A stretch of DNA of 64,000 nt, from positions 4,216,001 to 4,280,000 of the forward strand of contig JARUPY010000083.1 of assembly GCA_029817715.1 (NCBI GenBank), read 5' to 3'. Both the position numbers and the translations under genes were made by a program. Numbering within the stretch: the first letter of the stretch is position 1; each line of letters starts with the position of its first letter. Of the stretch, positions 23,360 through 35,154 are shown in pieces. A model generated the notes under the pieces. The model ran no database searches, was not told the DNA's origin, and saw only the letters and a program-made list of their open reading frames with translations. Source of the DNA: Melastoma dodecandrum (Eukaryota; Streptophyta; Magnoliopsida; Myrtales; Melastomataceae).

Positions 23360-24284
23360 CCATGGTCCCCCTCCTCTCGTTTGACATGTTATTGCAAATG
23401 CAATAATCGTCCTAGGGTTTCCCTTACATCCGTATGTGCGTACGGGAGATGGAGGTGGGTGGGGTGGGGGGGCGGCCGTTAGTCAGATGGTGAGATGGTA
23501 CGACACTATAAAACGAGGAACAAAGAAAAGGGACGGGAACCAACCAAACCACACACTACTTGGATTGAAAAAGGCGAGAGCGACATTCATTTAATTCGTA
23601 ACCTGACAAAATCACGGTCGTGATGAACCTCCCCGAGATGTCATCTAAAGCCTCCCCCACCCCCACTCCATGTCTCCAGCCAAATACTTGTTATGAAATT
23701 GTACACTCGCATCTCCCCCCTCCCCCTAAAAAAAAACTTCTACCCGGTTCATGGGCCTAGGCCTAGTAATTGTGGGCCTGGATTCCCCGAGAAAGGCCCA
23801 ATCGCCCTCCCGGGTGTCTCGCACGGGGCGGTTGAGTTGGAATTGGAATCATTAATTTCTTCTTTTCCTTTTCCGTTTTTATTTATTTATTTATTTAGTT
23901 TTTGGTTTTACCTTTCTTTCTGGTTTCTCATCCTGCGAGATCCCCCACGCCAACCAGACTCTCCGTTCCCCCATGCAATCCGATGCATCTTCTATCGAGG
24001 TGATGACGAAATACGAACCGACTGACTGACTAACAGTCGTCGGCGTTGAATCTTGGGAGCAGCCGTTTCCTGCATTGGGGGCGTCCGGATTGATGCGGAA
24101 GCCGTTAGGTTTTGTTTTTGGCGATCTCGGATGCGTCGTGGTTTTCGGGGTTGTTGTTGTTGTGTATGTATGTTTTGGAAGGTAGCGGTGAGGGGAAGGA
24201 CCGGAGGTTCGGTTGAATTTGATGAGTTTTTTTTTTTCCGTTGCCGAGGGGTTGATATGAGATTTTAGGGGGAGGGGGGAAAGG

Positions 24285-27200
24285 ATGGGATCCGCGGGGC
24301 AGGTCACGATGAAGGACTTGGCCGAGGAAGCCAAGAAGAGGGTCGTCGTCCTCGCCATTTGCGTCATCGGATTGTCCTATCTCATGTCCTGTGAGTTTAC
24401 CAGTCAGCATCTTCAGCTGATTGCTGTTTGTTGTTTGTCTGCCTCCTGCTTCGTTCGATCCGATGTCGAGCCAGTGGCTATGGTTTGGTTGGTTTTGGTG
24501 TTGGCGATGATATATGCTCTATTGATTTATATGATCGGATTTGAGCCAGCCTGGTCCGAGCTCATAGTTTTATATTAGCTGCCTCTGAGGCTTAGGAGTT
24601 TGCAATGTGATTGGGAGGAACTCGAGTTCTTTTGGTTGTTGTGACAGGGATGAAGAAGGAATTTTAATTGAAAGAGGATGACTGTCACTTGATCTGGGCT
24701 GGCTTTTTGGAGAATGTGTTGCCGGCATTTTGGCTTACTGCAACTAACTTGGGTAGAATGTAGTGCATGATTTTCTCTTTCTGGGCATCCGTTTCTCAAG
24801 GGGGTGATTGAGGGCATTAGGTCTCTCATTTCTGGTTTACATGAAGTCTTGTAGGAGGAATCCATCAATGGCATAGACATGGATAATTAACTATCCAACA
24901 GGTGTAATAAGAGGATCTGTTGACCGTCCATCTTGAGAGTTGAGAGTCTTAGACTAGATCAATACGGAAGTTGATGAGTAGAGCCTCTAAAATTAGATTC
25001 TGTTGTGGCCCACTTTTATTGATCCATCTCATGTAGCATTATCTTCTGACTAATTACCCACCAATCTTTTGTATGAGTGAGGTAAAAAAATAATCTTTCT
25101 CGTAATTTTACCCAAGGTATTTTGCCGACTGTTTCTTATCGTTGTTGCATGCCAACCAATGACTTTACTGGTCGTTTTAGTTTTCTTTTTTTTTTTTTAA
25201 TTTCACCTTAATGTTTGTTCCAGTGACTAGCTCCTCGGTGTGGGTCAACCTACCTGCCGCAGCAATCTTGGTTATTACCCTTCGCTACTTTTTGTTCGAC
25301 ATTGAAATGAAAAAGAAAGCCTCAGTATACATCAGCAGAAGAAGTACCGTTAACACCATCCCCGTAGAGCAGAATTCAAAGGGCCCTCAGGTTGTTCAAA
25401 GGACTAACTGGAGGAGGAAGGTGGATTCTCCTGTTGTTGAAAATGCGATAGAACACTTCACTAGGCATTTGATAGCCGAATGGGTCACCGATCTGTGGTA
25501 CTGCAAATTGACTCCTGATAGAGAGGGGCCAGAGGAGCTGGTGCGCATTACCATTAATGTTCTCGCAGAAATTTCGGATCGTGCAAGGAATGTTAACCTG
25601 ATTGATCTTTTGACAAGGTATGATGTGTGTATTCTCGTCTGTTTGGTGTTATAAATCTTTAATGTCATTGGATGCCATAGTGTTCAAACTCAAGCGGATG
25701 TTGCAGGGACACTGTCAGTCTGGTCTGCACTAATCTGGAGACTTTCCGGTTCAGTCAAGCAAAGATAGAAAGGCCGGCAACTGGGCAGCTCTCCATTGAG
25801 CAACTGGATCGTGAACTAAGAAAAGTCTTGGCATCCGAAAACAAATTACATCCTGCTCTTTTTTCTGCTGAGGCTGAGCATAAGGTTCTTTCATTACTTC
25901 TTGATCAGAATGCAGTGGATTCTTCCTATATACTCTCCTTACGGTTCATTTGTAGGTATTGCAACACATAATGGAAGGGCTTATACCATTCACCTTCAAG
26001 TCCGAAGATCTGCAGTGCTCTTTTTTCAGATATATCGTCAGGGAGCTTCTTGCTTGCGCAGTCATTCGACCAGTCCTTAATTTAGCCAATCCAAGGCAGC
26101 TAATTTTGTGTTTTGTTGTTGTTCCATTAAAAAGTCACTGCAGTAAGTTGAGTTTTCTGTCTGTCCTGATTTTACTTATCCTTGTTTTCTTTCTCCTGCA
26201 GATTTTTGAACGAGAGAATTGAATCTTTTGCCACCTCCAGGACCAAAGCCAATAGGAATACCGCTGCAGAGCAAGAGGCATCACCAACTAAAGATGCATC
26301 TTCAAGAGGTTCCTCTGATCAATTTTCGCGAAACATAGATCCTTCAGTTTCCGGAGTCGAACTAGTGCAACTTAAAGCAAACCCTTCAAACAATGCTTCT
26401 GAAGCTACTGTTAGCAAGGGCGTGGAAAAAGCAAATTTTTCAAAAGATCCTCTCCTCTGTATGGATACACGATCATCTCGCTCTTGGAGCGCATTGCCTG
26501 GAAATGCTGTGAATGGTGATCAGAGAGGTCTTCAATGTTATAGGTCTGCCGGGGAATGGGGAGAGATGCTTGACGTGATGTCTCGCAGAAAAGCTCAAGC
26601 CCTTGCTCCAGAGCATTTTGATAACATGTGGACTAAAGGGAGAGACTACCGACTAAAGGAAGGGGAAAATGGATCCATTGAACAGGTTAGTCAAACTAAT
26701 TCCAGCCAGAAGGTTATAGCCAGGAATAATCCTGTTGCTATCTCAAATCCTAAGAAGGGAAAACCATCAAATGATACTAATTCTTTGGTCAGCATCCCTT
26801 CAACCAATACAGAAAATTCCCATACCCAAGTTGATCAGAGCATCCCAAGGGGCCATCACCTTTCTAAAATCATCGAAGAGGATGAGTCTAATCACATGCC
26901 ATTTGAAGAGGCTGATTCCCCTAGCAGCTCTTACACTTCTGAAGATGATCATGCCACCATTATTACTGGGCTTGACACGCCTGGGAAAAAGGTTTGGGAT
27001 GGGAAAAGTAAGAGAAATCTAACAACGGCACATATTCATCATCCTCTTGAAGGTTTTGAAGCCAGTAAAAATGCTAGAAAGTCCAGCAGGCATCTTCGTA
27101 CTCAAAGATATTCTACCAGCAGAAAAAGATCTCGATTAAACAGTAAGAAGCTGCATGTATGGCAGGAGATAGAAAGAACAAGTTTCTTGTCTGGTGATGG

Positions 27201-29761
27201 TCAGGACCTACTTAATGCTTCCAGAAATGGAGACGGTGATGTCTCCACTGATGATTCTGATGATGACATATCAGGGGGAGGAGACAGCGGCACAGCTGCT
27301 TCTTCACCCACAACCTCAGACTCTAAGCTTGACATCTCAGTTCCAAACGTTAAGCCCCTGCTAAGTTCTTTGGCAGTGGATTCATTTATGAAGTTGAGAT
27401 GTGAGGTATTGCCATGCTGTGCACTTCACTGACTGCATTTTATTTGAGAAAATAATTTAATCTCTGGAATTTCAACCTGAACCATGTTAGACAATCTACT
27501 GCAGGTATTGGGTGCAAATATTGTGAAAAGTGGCTCTATGACCTTCACCGTTTATTCTATATCTGTTACTGATGTAAATAATCATTGCTGGTCAATCAAA
27601 AGAAGGTACAATTACTCATCTCTTCAAATTGTTAAATCTCTTTCACAAGTTTTCCTTTGTTTGTAATTATTATGGAGGAATTCTTTTAATGAATTCGATT
27701 CCTTTGATTGTTCTCTGGTCTCAGTTAATGTTGCCTCCTGACTTTCAGTCTGGTGGTTGGACTAGTCAGAGTCTATTCGTGCGTCCGAATTCATAGATGT
27801 AGCAATGATTATTACAGGTTCCGGCATTTTGAGGAGTTGCATCGACGACTTAAGGAATTTGCTGAATATAATCTTCATTTGCCACCTAAACATTTCCTAT
27901 CTACTGGACTGGACATACCTGTCATACAAGAAAGATGTAAACTGCTTGACAGATATTTAAAGGTTAATTGTCTCCTCTTTCTCAGTTAATCTTTGAAATC
28001 AAGGAGGTGAATTTTTAGATTTATGACATGGCTTTATGAATTCTTCATTTGTGTGCTCTTCAGAATGTAATGCAGCTTCCAAGGGTTTCCGGATCAATTG
28101 AAGTTTGGGACTTTTTGAGCGTTGACTCTCAGGTTCGGCATAAACTTGCAGCTCATTTTTTATCTTCTGATGATTCTGAGATTGGGTTCATTTGTCTATT
28201 GTGGACCAGTTTTTAATTAGTAAAGCTTCATTGTTTTAATTTCAATGCAGACATATTATTTCTCAAGCTCGTTTTCCATCATTGAAACACTCTCAGGTTT
28301 ATATCTACTGCTGCTATTTATTCACCTTCAATGTGTGTACTAGTTCTGACGTTTCTTATTATGTTGTATGTTGATATTTTAGTTAAATTAGATGAACATC
28401 CATCTGAAAGAAATCAGAGGTTCCCTGGTTCCTGTGGATCAGTTGTCAGCTCCTCGCCAGTTAAGAGAGAGCATGCACTTACTTATGATAAGGGGACTGG
28501 GATGCGGTCGAGACAAGACTCGGGGGCTTCTCTGCCGATGGCTGCAAATGGAAAGACTGTTATTGGTGATGTAAATAATTCAAATGAAGACTCAGCCAAT
28601 TTGTCTCTTGATCATGGCAGTGACCCATCTCTTCCGTCGGAGGTACAGACTGAAGATTCTGTTTTCATGGACTCAGCATCGTGGCTTCCTTCTTACCTTT
28701 TGGCTCCCATATCTGCAGTGGGTGCCTCCGAATCTCAGTATTCCATTATTAGATTTGGTAGAGGTGGTTTTTCAGGTTCAAGATGGTGGATGGATGAGGT
28801 ATATGTCCTCAGTCTCTTTTTTTTTTGTGATTTATGGAGGAAATGAGGCCTGATAATAAATATTGACCCCGGGTGGATGCAGGAGGAAGGCCTTTTGGGT
28901 GGCTAAGCAGGTCTTGCAGCTGGGAATGGGCGATGCTTTTGATGACTGGTTGATTGACAAAATTTTACTGCTCAGAAAGGGGACGGTGATTGCCTCTGGC
29001 ATTAAGCGCATCGAACAGGTGAACTTCTTAACCCTGGTTTCCAGGCAATTACGTGTGTTGGAGTAGGTGTTGTCGTTAGTTGTCAAACCATGCTGGTTAA
29101 ATTAATGTGGGCAGGATGTGGCTCAAGTATTTTTCAGTTAGAAATAATGGATGCTAACAAAGGGTTCAACGTTATTAGTGATGCCAATTACTTTTGACAC
29201 AGATTCTATGGCCCGATGGAATTTTCATAACCAAGCACCCAAAGCGGCAACGGGCTCCTGAAAAGGCCAATTCTCCGAAATCCGGCCAGCAAACAACTCA
29301 AAGATCTCCACTTACCCTGTCAGAAGAGCAACAACTTGAAGCGGAAAGGCGTGCAAAGTTTGTGTATGAGATGATGATCGGTAAAGATCGTTTCAACATA
29401 AACAGAAATATCGATGTCGAAAAGCTTTCTCTCCGACTGTTGTGCAACTGTGAGTGAAAATTATGACTTTGCAGACAGAGCACCGGCTGCCATTGTGGGA
29501 CTCGTAGGTAGGAAGGAATATGAACAGTGTGCGAGGGACCTGTACTTCTTTCTGCAGGTAAGTTCCTTGAGAGAACCTTTTGGAGTAGTAGTGTACATTG
29601 TTTTCACTGTATTTTATGCGGTTGTGCAGTCAACTGTTTGCCTGAAGCTGCTGGCTTTCGGTCTCCTGGAGTTGCTCCTTTTATCGGCATTTCCGGAGTT
29701 GGATAGCGTATTGAAGCAACTACACGAAGATAAACATAAGTTTGGCGAATTTAAACCTTAA
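24285..29761 (+). CDS. PXA-PX-Nexin_C sorting nexin-like protein
   Basis: A large phosphoinositide-binding sorting nexin of the plant PXA/PX/Nexin_C type. Exons: 24285-24390, 25224-25617, 25707-25884, 25956-26095, 26202-27405, 27505-27605, 27818-27962, 28064-28132, 28251-28295, 28383-28642, 28719-28798, 28883-29018, 29203-29380, 29475-29557, 29630-29761. Two N-terminal hydrophobic helices (VVVLAICVIGLSYLM, AAAILVITLRYFLF) precede the PXA domain (exons 2-4). A long Ser/Asp-rich linker fills exon 5. The PX domain has FRHFEELHRRLKEF and LPPKHF. Nexin_C has AFWVAKQVLQLGMGDAFDDW, WPDGIF and AFPELDSV, ending KFGEFKP. The fourth intron has a GC donor (AAG then GCAGCT) but joins in phase as PRFLNER. 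The 76-bp intron 28643-28718 is needed to reach the conserved WVPPNLSIPLLDLVE frame. Role inferred from family: endosomal or vacuolar membrane traffic. Confidence 0.93.
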
Positions 29762-30987
29762 GAGATGTAGGCTTTTGGTGGGTTCGTGAGCGATTGTTTG
29801 TGTTCCACTCGGGTATAGTTGGTCAGGCAAAGAGCTTTTTCATGTGGGCGGATGTCACAAAAAAATACTTGAATTTTTTTTTTTTGGGTGGTGGGGTTAG
29901 GCATTAAATGGCCTGATGGGTCTGAAATTTTTGTGTCTGGCTGTTTGGGTTGGGGTTTGGTTTTGGGCGGCGGGTGTGTGTGCGTGTGGAGGGGGTAGGC
30001 ATTTGTAAATAGTGAGGGAGGGGGAGAGATTACATGTAAATACGAATTTACACACTCTACAGGAGAGAAGTGAAGCGGCTCTTTCACTCTTCTCTATGAT
30101 AGATAGCATCAAGCAATCACCCCTCATTCCATCCCCAGTTTCCCCTTTTGTTTCAACCTCCTGTTTGAATTCTTCAGATGCATGAGCACAGCTAGCTTCT
30201 GGTCTTGTCATGAGCTCCATGGAAAAGGGATATAACTCAGAGAAATGGAAGAGGCGTCTCATCATAATGTCTCCGTAATAATTTACTAAATAGGTCTATT
30301 AAATTCATAATTCAAACTCATTATTCATTAAATAATTCAGAGCTTCGAGTTTAATAGGAAAAAGTTTGAGAACATACCGCTATAAGATGTTTTACTAAAT
30401 GGAGTTAACAGGGGGATTATTCTTCCGGAATGGACCGACCGACCAAACCCACCTGAAACAAGACGACGTGTTGGGTTGTGCCCGATCAATTTCAGCCTTT
30501 CCTCCTCTTCAATGAGCCCAGGAAGTAGATCTAAGTGCACTGCAACATCATAATACTAGTCAATTATTAAGACCGGATTCCGTAGGACACGGGGGAGGGG
30601 GAGTAACCCCAGACCGAACCGAATCTAGCGAGTAGACAAAAGTCATGGTCTCCACGCAAACCCACTTCTTACCCCCTGTTCTATCTACTTACTCCTCACG
30701 CCCCACCCCCTTTTGTCTGGACATCCCCAGAAAGAAGAAGAAGAAGAAGAAGAAGAAGCTTCTCGAATCCTCTCCCTCTCTCTCACCAAGTCACCGCCCT
30801 CCCCTCCTCAATCCCATATATTCGCGTCCCCTTTCCTCATCCAACATCTCAAGAATTCATTTCATATCCCATTTCGGATTGTTAGATCATCTTAACTCAG
30901 CTCAGGTCAGCTCAGCTCAGACTTGTTAAACACAACCCCCTTTTTCTTGATTCTCTGTGAGGCATTTTGTCGATCGACCTCGTGAAC
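29762..30987. other. Intergenic region upstream of PDX1.2
   Basis: 29762 to about 30120 is probably the 3' UTR of the sorting nexin gene. The rest is promoter and leader of the next gene, with a GAA microsatellite (30733-30757), a heat-shock element, a TATA-like site near 30816, and repeated CTCAG units at 30896-30920. Confidence 0.5.
30755..30767 (+). promoter_or_regulatory. Perfect heat-shock element upstream of PDX1.2
   Basis: GAAGCTTCTCGAA matches the trimeric heat-shock factor site GAAnnTTCnnGAA at every fixed base. It lies 221 bp before the PDX1.2 ATG and about 50 bp before a TATA-like CATATATT at 30815-30822, a usual spacing for heat-inducible promoters. Arabidopsis PDX1.2 is known to be heat-induced through HSFA1 factors. 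The site's first GAA is the end of a GAA microsatellite, so it may have arisen from it. Confidence 0.7.
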
Positions 30988-31911
30988 ATGGCGGAGGAGA
31001 GCGCGGTCACCCTCTACAGCACCAGCCTCGTTGCCGACACCATTAAGAACCCCTTCTCCCTCAAGGTCGGCATGGCCCAGATGCTACGAGGCGGTGCCAT
31101 CGTCGAGGTATCCTCCCTCGACCAGGCCAAGGTCGCCGAGTCTGCCGGCGCCTGCGCGGTGCTAGTCTCTGATCCGCCGCAGCCCAATGCCCGTGGCATT
31201 TCCCGGATGCCCGATTTGGTGCTGGTGAAGGAGATCAAGCGGGCCGTGTCGATCCCAGTTGTTGCGAGGTCGAGGGTCGGGCATTTCGTGGAGTCCCAGA
31301 TCTTGGAGGCGATCGGGGTCGATTACATTGATGAGAGTGAGGTGATTGCTGTGGCGGACGAGGGGAATTTCGTCAATAAGCATAACTTCAGGACCCCCTT
31401 CATTTGTGGGTGCAAGAGCCTCGGCCAGGCTCTGAATCGGATCAGGGAAGGTGCCGCGATGATTAGGACGCAAGGAGAGGTCGCGGGTAGTGGGAACATT
31501 GCGGAGACAGTGAAGAGCATCCGGTCCGTGATGGGCGATATCAGGGTTTTGAACAACATGGACGAGGACGAGGTGTTTGCCTTTGCGAGGAAGACCTCCT
31601 CGCCCTACGACCTCATCTTGCAGACTAAGCAGATGGGTCGGCTGCCTGTGGTACATTTTGCAGCAGGAGGGATCGTCACTCCTGCTGACGCGGCGCTGAT
31701 GATGCAGTTGGGCTGTGATGGGGTTTTCATTGGTCAGGAGGTGTTCGACTGCTTGGATCCCTATAAGCGGATCCATGGGATTGTGAGGGGTGTTAGGCAT
31801 TACACTGATCCGCACGTGCTCGCAGAGAGCAGTTGCGAGCTCGCTGATGAGATGGCCGGATTGAGGATCAATCAGGAGAGGATCGAGCAGTTCGGGGACA
31901 GAGACGCCTGA
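30988..31911 (+). CDS. PDX1.2: PDX1.2-like pseudoenzyme of vitamin B6 synthesis
   Basis: A single-exon 307-residue (beta/alpha)8-barrel protein of the PdxS/SNZ family. Catalytic PDX1 makes pyridoxal 5'-phosphate from ribose 5-phosphate, glyceraldehyde 3-phosphate and ammonia supplied by PDX2. Family landmarks are present: FSLKVGMAQMLRGG, GHFVESQILEAIGVDYIDES, NKHNFRTPFICGC, FAAGGIVTPADAALMMQLG. The two catalytic lysines are replaced: VVARSRVGHF has Arg94 where active enzymes have Lys, and IRTQGEVAG has Gln162 instead of Lys. The substrate-side Asp is Glu40. These changes, the start AVTLYS and the segment VRVLNNMDEDEVF-like (here IRVLNNMDEDEVF) identify PDX1.2, the eudicot pseudoenzyme that assembles with and stabilises catalytic PDX1 under heat. 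Start chosen at 30988, the first ATG in the frame. A perfect heat-shock element lies upstream. Confidence 0.95.
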   Translation: MAEESAVTLYSTSLVADTIKNPFSLKVGMAQMLRGGAIVEVSSLDQAKVAESAGACAVLVSDPPQPNARGISRMPDLVLVKEIKRAVSIPVVARSRVGHFVESQILEAIGVDYIDESEVIAVADEGNFVNKHNFRTPFICGCKSLGQALNRIREGAAMIRTQGEVAGSGNIAETVKSIRSVMGDIRVLNNMDEDEVFAFARKTSSPYDLILQTKQMGRLPVVHFAAGGIVTPADAALMMQLGCDGVFIGQEVFDCLDPYKRIHGIVRGVRHYTDPHVLAESSCELADEMAGLRINQERIEQFGDRDA

Positions 31912-32105
31912 GAAATTCGCCGCACATCACTCTGTACTGCTGTGCTGCGTTCCCTGTGTTTTGTAACCTTACGGAGAATTTGGTAAATCTGGTTGATTAT
32001 GCAAAATGATGAGTGTGAGATTCTGCTGATCGCGGTGACCAGTGTCGATTAATAAGTTGATTAAGTGCATCCTGAAATGGTGATTAGCATTCCATTCAGA
32101 CTCTG

Positions 32106-33144
32106 TCATGTTGCATTTTCAATTTGTTTGTCTGAAGAATTTCCATTTCTGTGGAACAAGCACCTGAGAGCTATTTCATAAGCAGAGAATATGGCTCCAT
32201 TGACCACGAATGCCCGTGTCACTGCCGCTCCCATGCCGTGCCACAGCACCCCGTATCCGTCATCCCTAATGCTCTTCCTGAGGCAGTCGACGATTCCATT
32301 ATACTTGAACCCGGAAATCTCCGACTGAGCTTGCAGCCTCGTCTTTACCACGTCTAACGGGTAACAGAAGATCCAGCTGATGACCCCAGCTAACCCTCCG
32401 GACAGGAGCATCGTCCTCAGGCTCTCGTCTCCGTTGGCTCTGCAGTTTGGATGGAGCTGCTCCCTCGTGTATTCATACGTGAAGAAGTAAACCCCATGTG
32501 ATGGAGAATCCCTTAGCATGGTTATCGAAAGGCCTCGGTACAATCCCCGGATGCCCTCCCGATGGAATATCGTCCTCGCAATGCTTAAGGGACCCTTGTG
32601 ATGGTGGTGATTCTGGTGTAGCCGATCGGCTGAGCTGCCGCAGGTCTGAAGCTGAAGCCGAACCTTCAGCAGCTCAACGGGTGATATTACGAAGCTCTGA
32701 AGTGCACCGGCGCCGACTCCCCCCAGAGCAACGCCTGCATAGGAAGGAGGGCCTTGGGAGGAATCCGAGGTATCCAGTGCACGGGAGAGGCTCGCGTAGA
32801 CCTGGAACACCATTGCATTCTGCAACCAGAGACAAGAATGGTTTATTCCTACAGTCGAGTTTTCCATCCGAATACACGAACCACAACTGGCCAAACCGGA
32901 AAGAGGGTACCTGAAACGTGACTGCAGCAAGGGGTGCCCCCATCCCTCTGAAAAGAGCAGCAGAGCCTTCGTCCCGGACGATCTTCCGGAGCACGGAAAC
33001 GGCGGATCCCGAGCCTGTACTCTGCAGCCGGGTGCGGAGGGTGTCGAGGGGGTAACCTGAGACGATGCCCGCAATGCCGCCGACCCCACCGGCGATGAAT
33101 TCCCTACCCCCGGAGTTTGTGAGGAACTCCGGCCAGAAATCCAT
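32106..33144 (-). CDS. BAC2: Mitochondrial basic amino acid carrier, BAC2-like
   Basis: A mitochondrial inner-membrane carrier of the SLC25 family, closest to plant BAC2, which moves arginine, ornithine and related basic amino acids. Two reverse-strand exons: 32911-33144 and 32106-32819. It starts MDFWPEFLTNSGGREFIAGG. The three carrier repeats carry the signature motifs YPLDTLRTRLQ, SPVELLKVRLQ and YPLDVVKTRLQ, and exon 1 joins exon 2 as AAVTFQ/NAMVFQVYA, as in BAC2. The C-terminus is AYEIALRCLFHRNGNSSDKQ then IENAT. An unusual QNHHHHK insert sits in the loop after the second signature. It converges with PDX1.2, with 195 bp between stop codons. A longer upstream frame (to 33365) is read-through into the leader and intron, not part of the protein. 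Confidence 0.95.
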
Positions 33145-33506
33145 GGCATCTGTCTTAGTTCACGACAGCAACAAGAACGAGAGAAAAGAAAACAGATTAT
33201 AGGCACACAGCACTTCCCTAAAAACTCCATTTCTTTTTCTGGTGAAGCGCGAGTTATGCTCGCGACGTTGTAGTTGGTTTGAGGAAGGAGGAACCAAATG
33301 GCATGCGGCTGCTTCTTTTTAGCCCCGCCACTCCCTCCTCCATCCATTGTTTGTCCATTCCACAACCCCCGCCAGTATCACCAACCTATTGATAAACAGA
33401 GTTTACATACCCCTAAACTTGTTCTTGTTGAACTTAGCAATAAAAAAGATTAATTGCTTAACAAAAACTGAAATAATAAGCCCAAGTATTTTTCGAGGAA
33501 ACCTTC

Positions 33507-33787
33507 GAGTAAACTAGGGTGGTTAATGAGTCGGCCTGGTTTGCAAATTATTCAGCCCAACTCCTCTTCTAGCCCGAATTCGACTCGGTAAAAGTTAAAT
33601 TTTGTCGAGTTCGATTTCGAATTCGGACTTAATTTTTTTGTAGTCAAGCAGGGCTCGAGTCGACTTAGGGCTCGAGCTCGATTAGGCTCGGATTCGAACT
33701 CGAACCCAATACCTTTTTTAGCAGGCCCGAACTCGGGTAGGGAGTTTTCGAGCCTGGTCCGGCTCATTAACTCCCCCTAGAGTAAAC
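33507..33787. mobile_element. hAT-type MITE with 8-bp target duplication
   Basis: GAGTAAAC at 33507-33514 and 33780-33787 flanks a 265-bp element (33515-33779). Ends are inverted: left TAGGGTGGTTAATGAGTCGG, right (reverse complement) TAGGGGGAGTTAATGAGCCG. The interior has repeated GCTCGAGCTCGA-like units. An 8-bp duplication with TAGGG ends is the mark of hAT elements. There is no coding capacity, so it must have been moved by a transposase elsewhere. Confidence 0.88.
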
Positions 33788-33969
33788 CATGACGCCCAAC
33801 AATCCTTCAACTAAATCAACCATTCACGAGAATACAAGACATCTTCTCTAATTAACATAACCAAATATTAATAACCTCAACCTTCACAAAACAAAGTAAC
33901 ACGGAAGAAAATGGAAATCCCTAAATCTCCATGTCTGCAAAATGAGTTGAAAACAAAGTTTAGGAAGCC

Positions 33970-34350
33970 CCAATACATAAATCCACTGGTCAGATTATGT
34001 ATCCCCAAATCAATAATAACTTTCCAAAGTTTCATCAAGATCCAACAATGTGATAAGTGGCAATAGATTAAACTCCCAATGGCGGAACTATAAGGCACTT
34101 CATATTTTCCTACTCATCCTAAGAGGAGGGGCATCGCTCTCGGCTTAATTTATCTCCAGAGGGAAAGAAGGTACTCATGGGTGTAGCCTTTTCATATATC
34201 TGCAGTACTTTAATGATATACTTCTCCTACTACAAGAAAATCTTTCTTTCTTTCTTTCCCTTCTCTCTAATATTATAATAACAAGAATTTGTTCTATTGA
34301 ACCCAAGTCTTTCGTGGCAAAAGACTTGTTCAATTGCTTCTTCAATCTAC
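33970..34350 (-). mobile_element. Ty1/copia polyprotein remnant
   Basis: Reverse-strand frames with stops still show copia reverse-transcriptase/RNase H features: LKKQLNKSFATKDLGSIEQI, matching the conserved L(K)xQL..F..KDLG..xxIL block, and further down PYSSAIGSLIYC, matching the YxSAxGSLMYA block. No LTRs were identified. It is a dead fragment. Confidence 0.7.
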
Positions 34351-35154
34351 ATAAAGCAAAGTAAAGAGAAAATACAGATAAAATGGAGATCCCCAAGTTT
34401 GGCCGTCTGCAAAATACATTAAAGACAAAATCTACAACTGATTTACTAAACCTCATACGACTAAAAACGAAACTATTACTGAATAGTAGATCGTATAGTA
34501 CAGTAAATTTCTAAAATTTTGAGTACGGTATAATAAATATACCAAAATAGTTAGTAAATCGTGTAGAATCGTATATTACAAAAGTATTAAAGCCACCGCT
34601 ATTTATTTCTCTAATGACTTTTACTACATTTTTACAAATGTAGTAAAATGTGTACCAACAGTGTACTAAACCCATCAGTTCGGTAAAAAATAAAAAATAA
34701 AAAAATGTATCAATGACTAATTTTTTTAGTATATTATAACTAATTTCGCGTAAATCAAACTTAATGATAGCCGCTACCGGCTTTAACCTCTCACATAGGA
34801 GAGAATAAGAAAGCACAATACCATACCCTCCTAGTAACATCGCACCCCACCCAAATTAAGATCCTTAACCTGAAATATATATAAGAATCAAATATGTCCG
34901 ACTAGTGAAGGAAAGGAATTATGTTATTTTACCACGCCATTCCATTCTTTTTTATTCGTTTGTCCTTCCTTAACTCCCTCCATATCATCAATATTCTCCT
35001 TCTCCGTCTCCTACTTCTTTCCCTTGATCCATAAATACCTCCAAACAAAGGATTACGTTGGGTTTTATCTATCTATCCATCCATCCCTCTTTTTTCCTCC
35101 CTTGCGCTCCAGGAAGATAGGAGCACGACAGGAGGGGAATCGTCATTCCGCCAT

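Larger units (their letters stand above)
19871..24284. other. 4.4-kb AT-rich intergenic region
   Basis: No gene is supported. It contains the promoter of the minus-strand TauE-like gene (to about 20100), low-complexity AT-rich DNA, a hairpin at 20604-20652 related to the fold-back family, an (AT)n run at 23339-23359, an ATTT run at about 23879-23900, and the leader of the sorting nexin gene (about 23900-24284). The remaining open frames are short and lack family features. Confidence 0.6.
33145..35154. other. Repeat-bearing intergenic region
   Basis: Between BAC2-like (-) and IST1-like (+) genes. Besides the two divergent promoters it holds a hAT-type MITE (33515-33779), copia polyprotein debris on the minus strand (about 33970-34350), a CTTT microsatellite at 34242-34257, and AT-rich DNA with no recognised gene. 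Confidence 0.6.

Noticed and set aside
31162..31815. Long minus-strand frame of 217 codons
   Set aside because: It is fully antisense to PDX1.2, rich in His/Pro/Arg from codon bias, and matches no family.
33145..33365. Longer N-terminus for the BAC2-like carrier
   Set aside because: The long frame reads through the leader and then the intron in the wrong phase; the true protein starts at 33144 in another frame with MDFWPEF.
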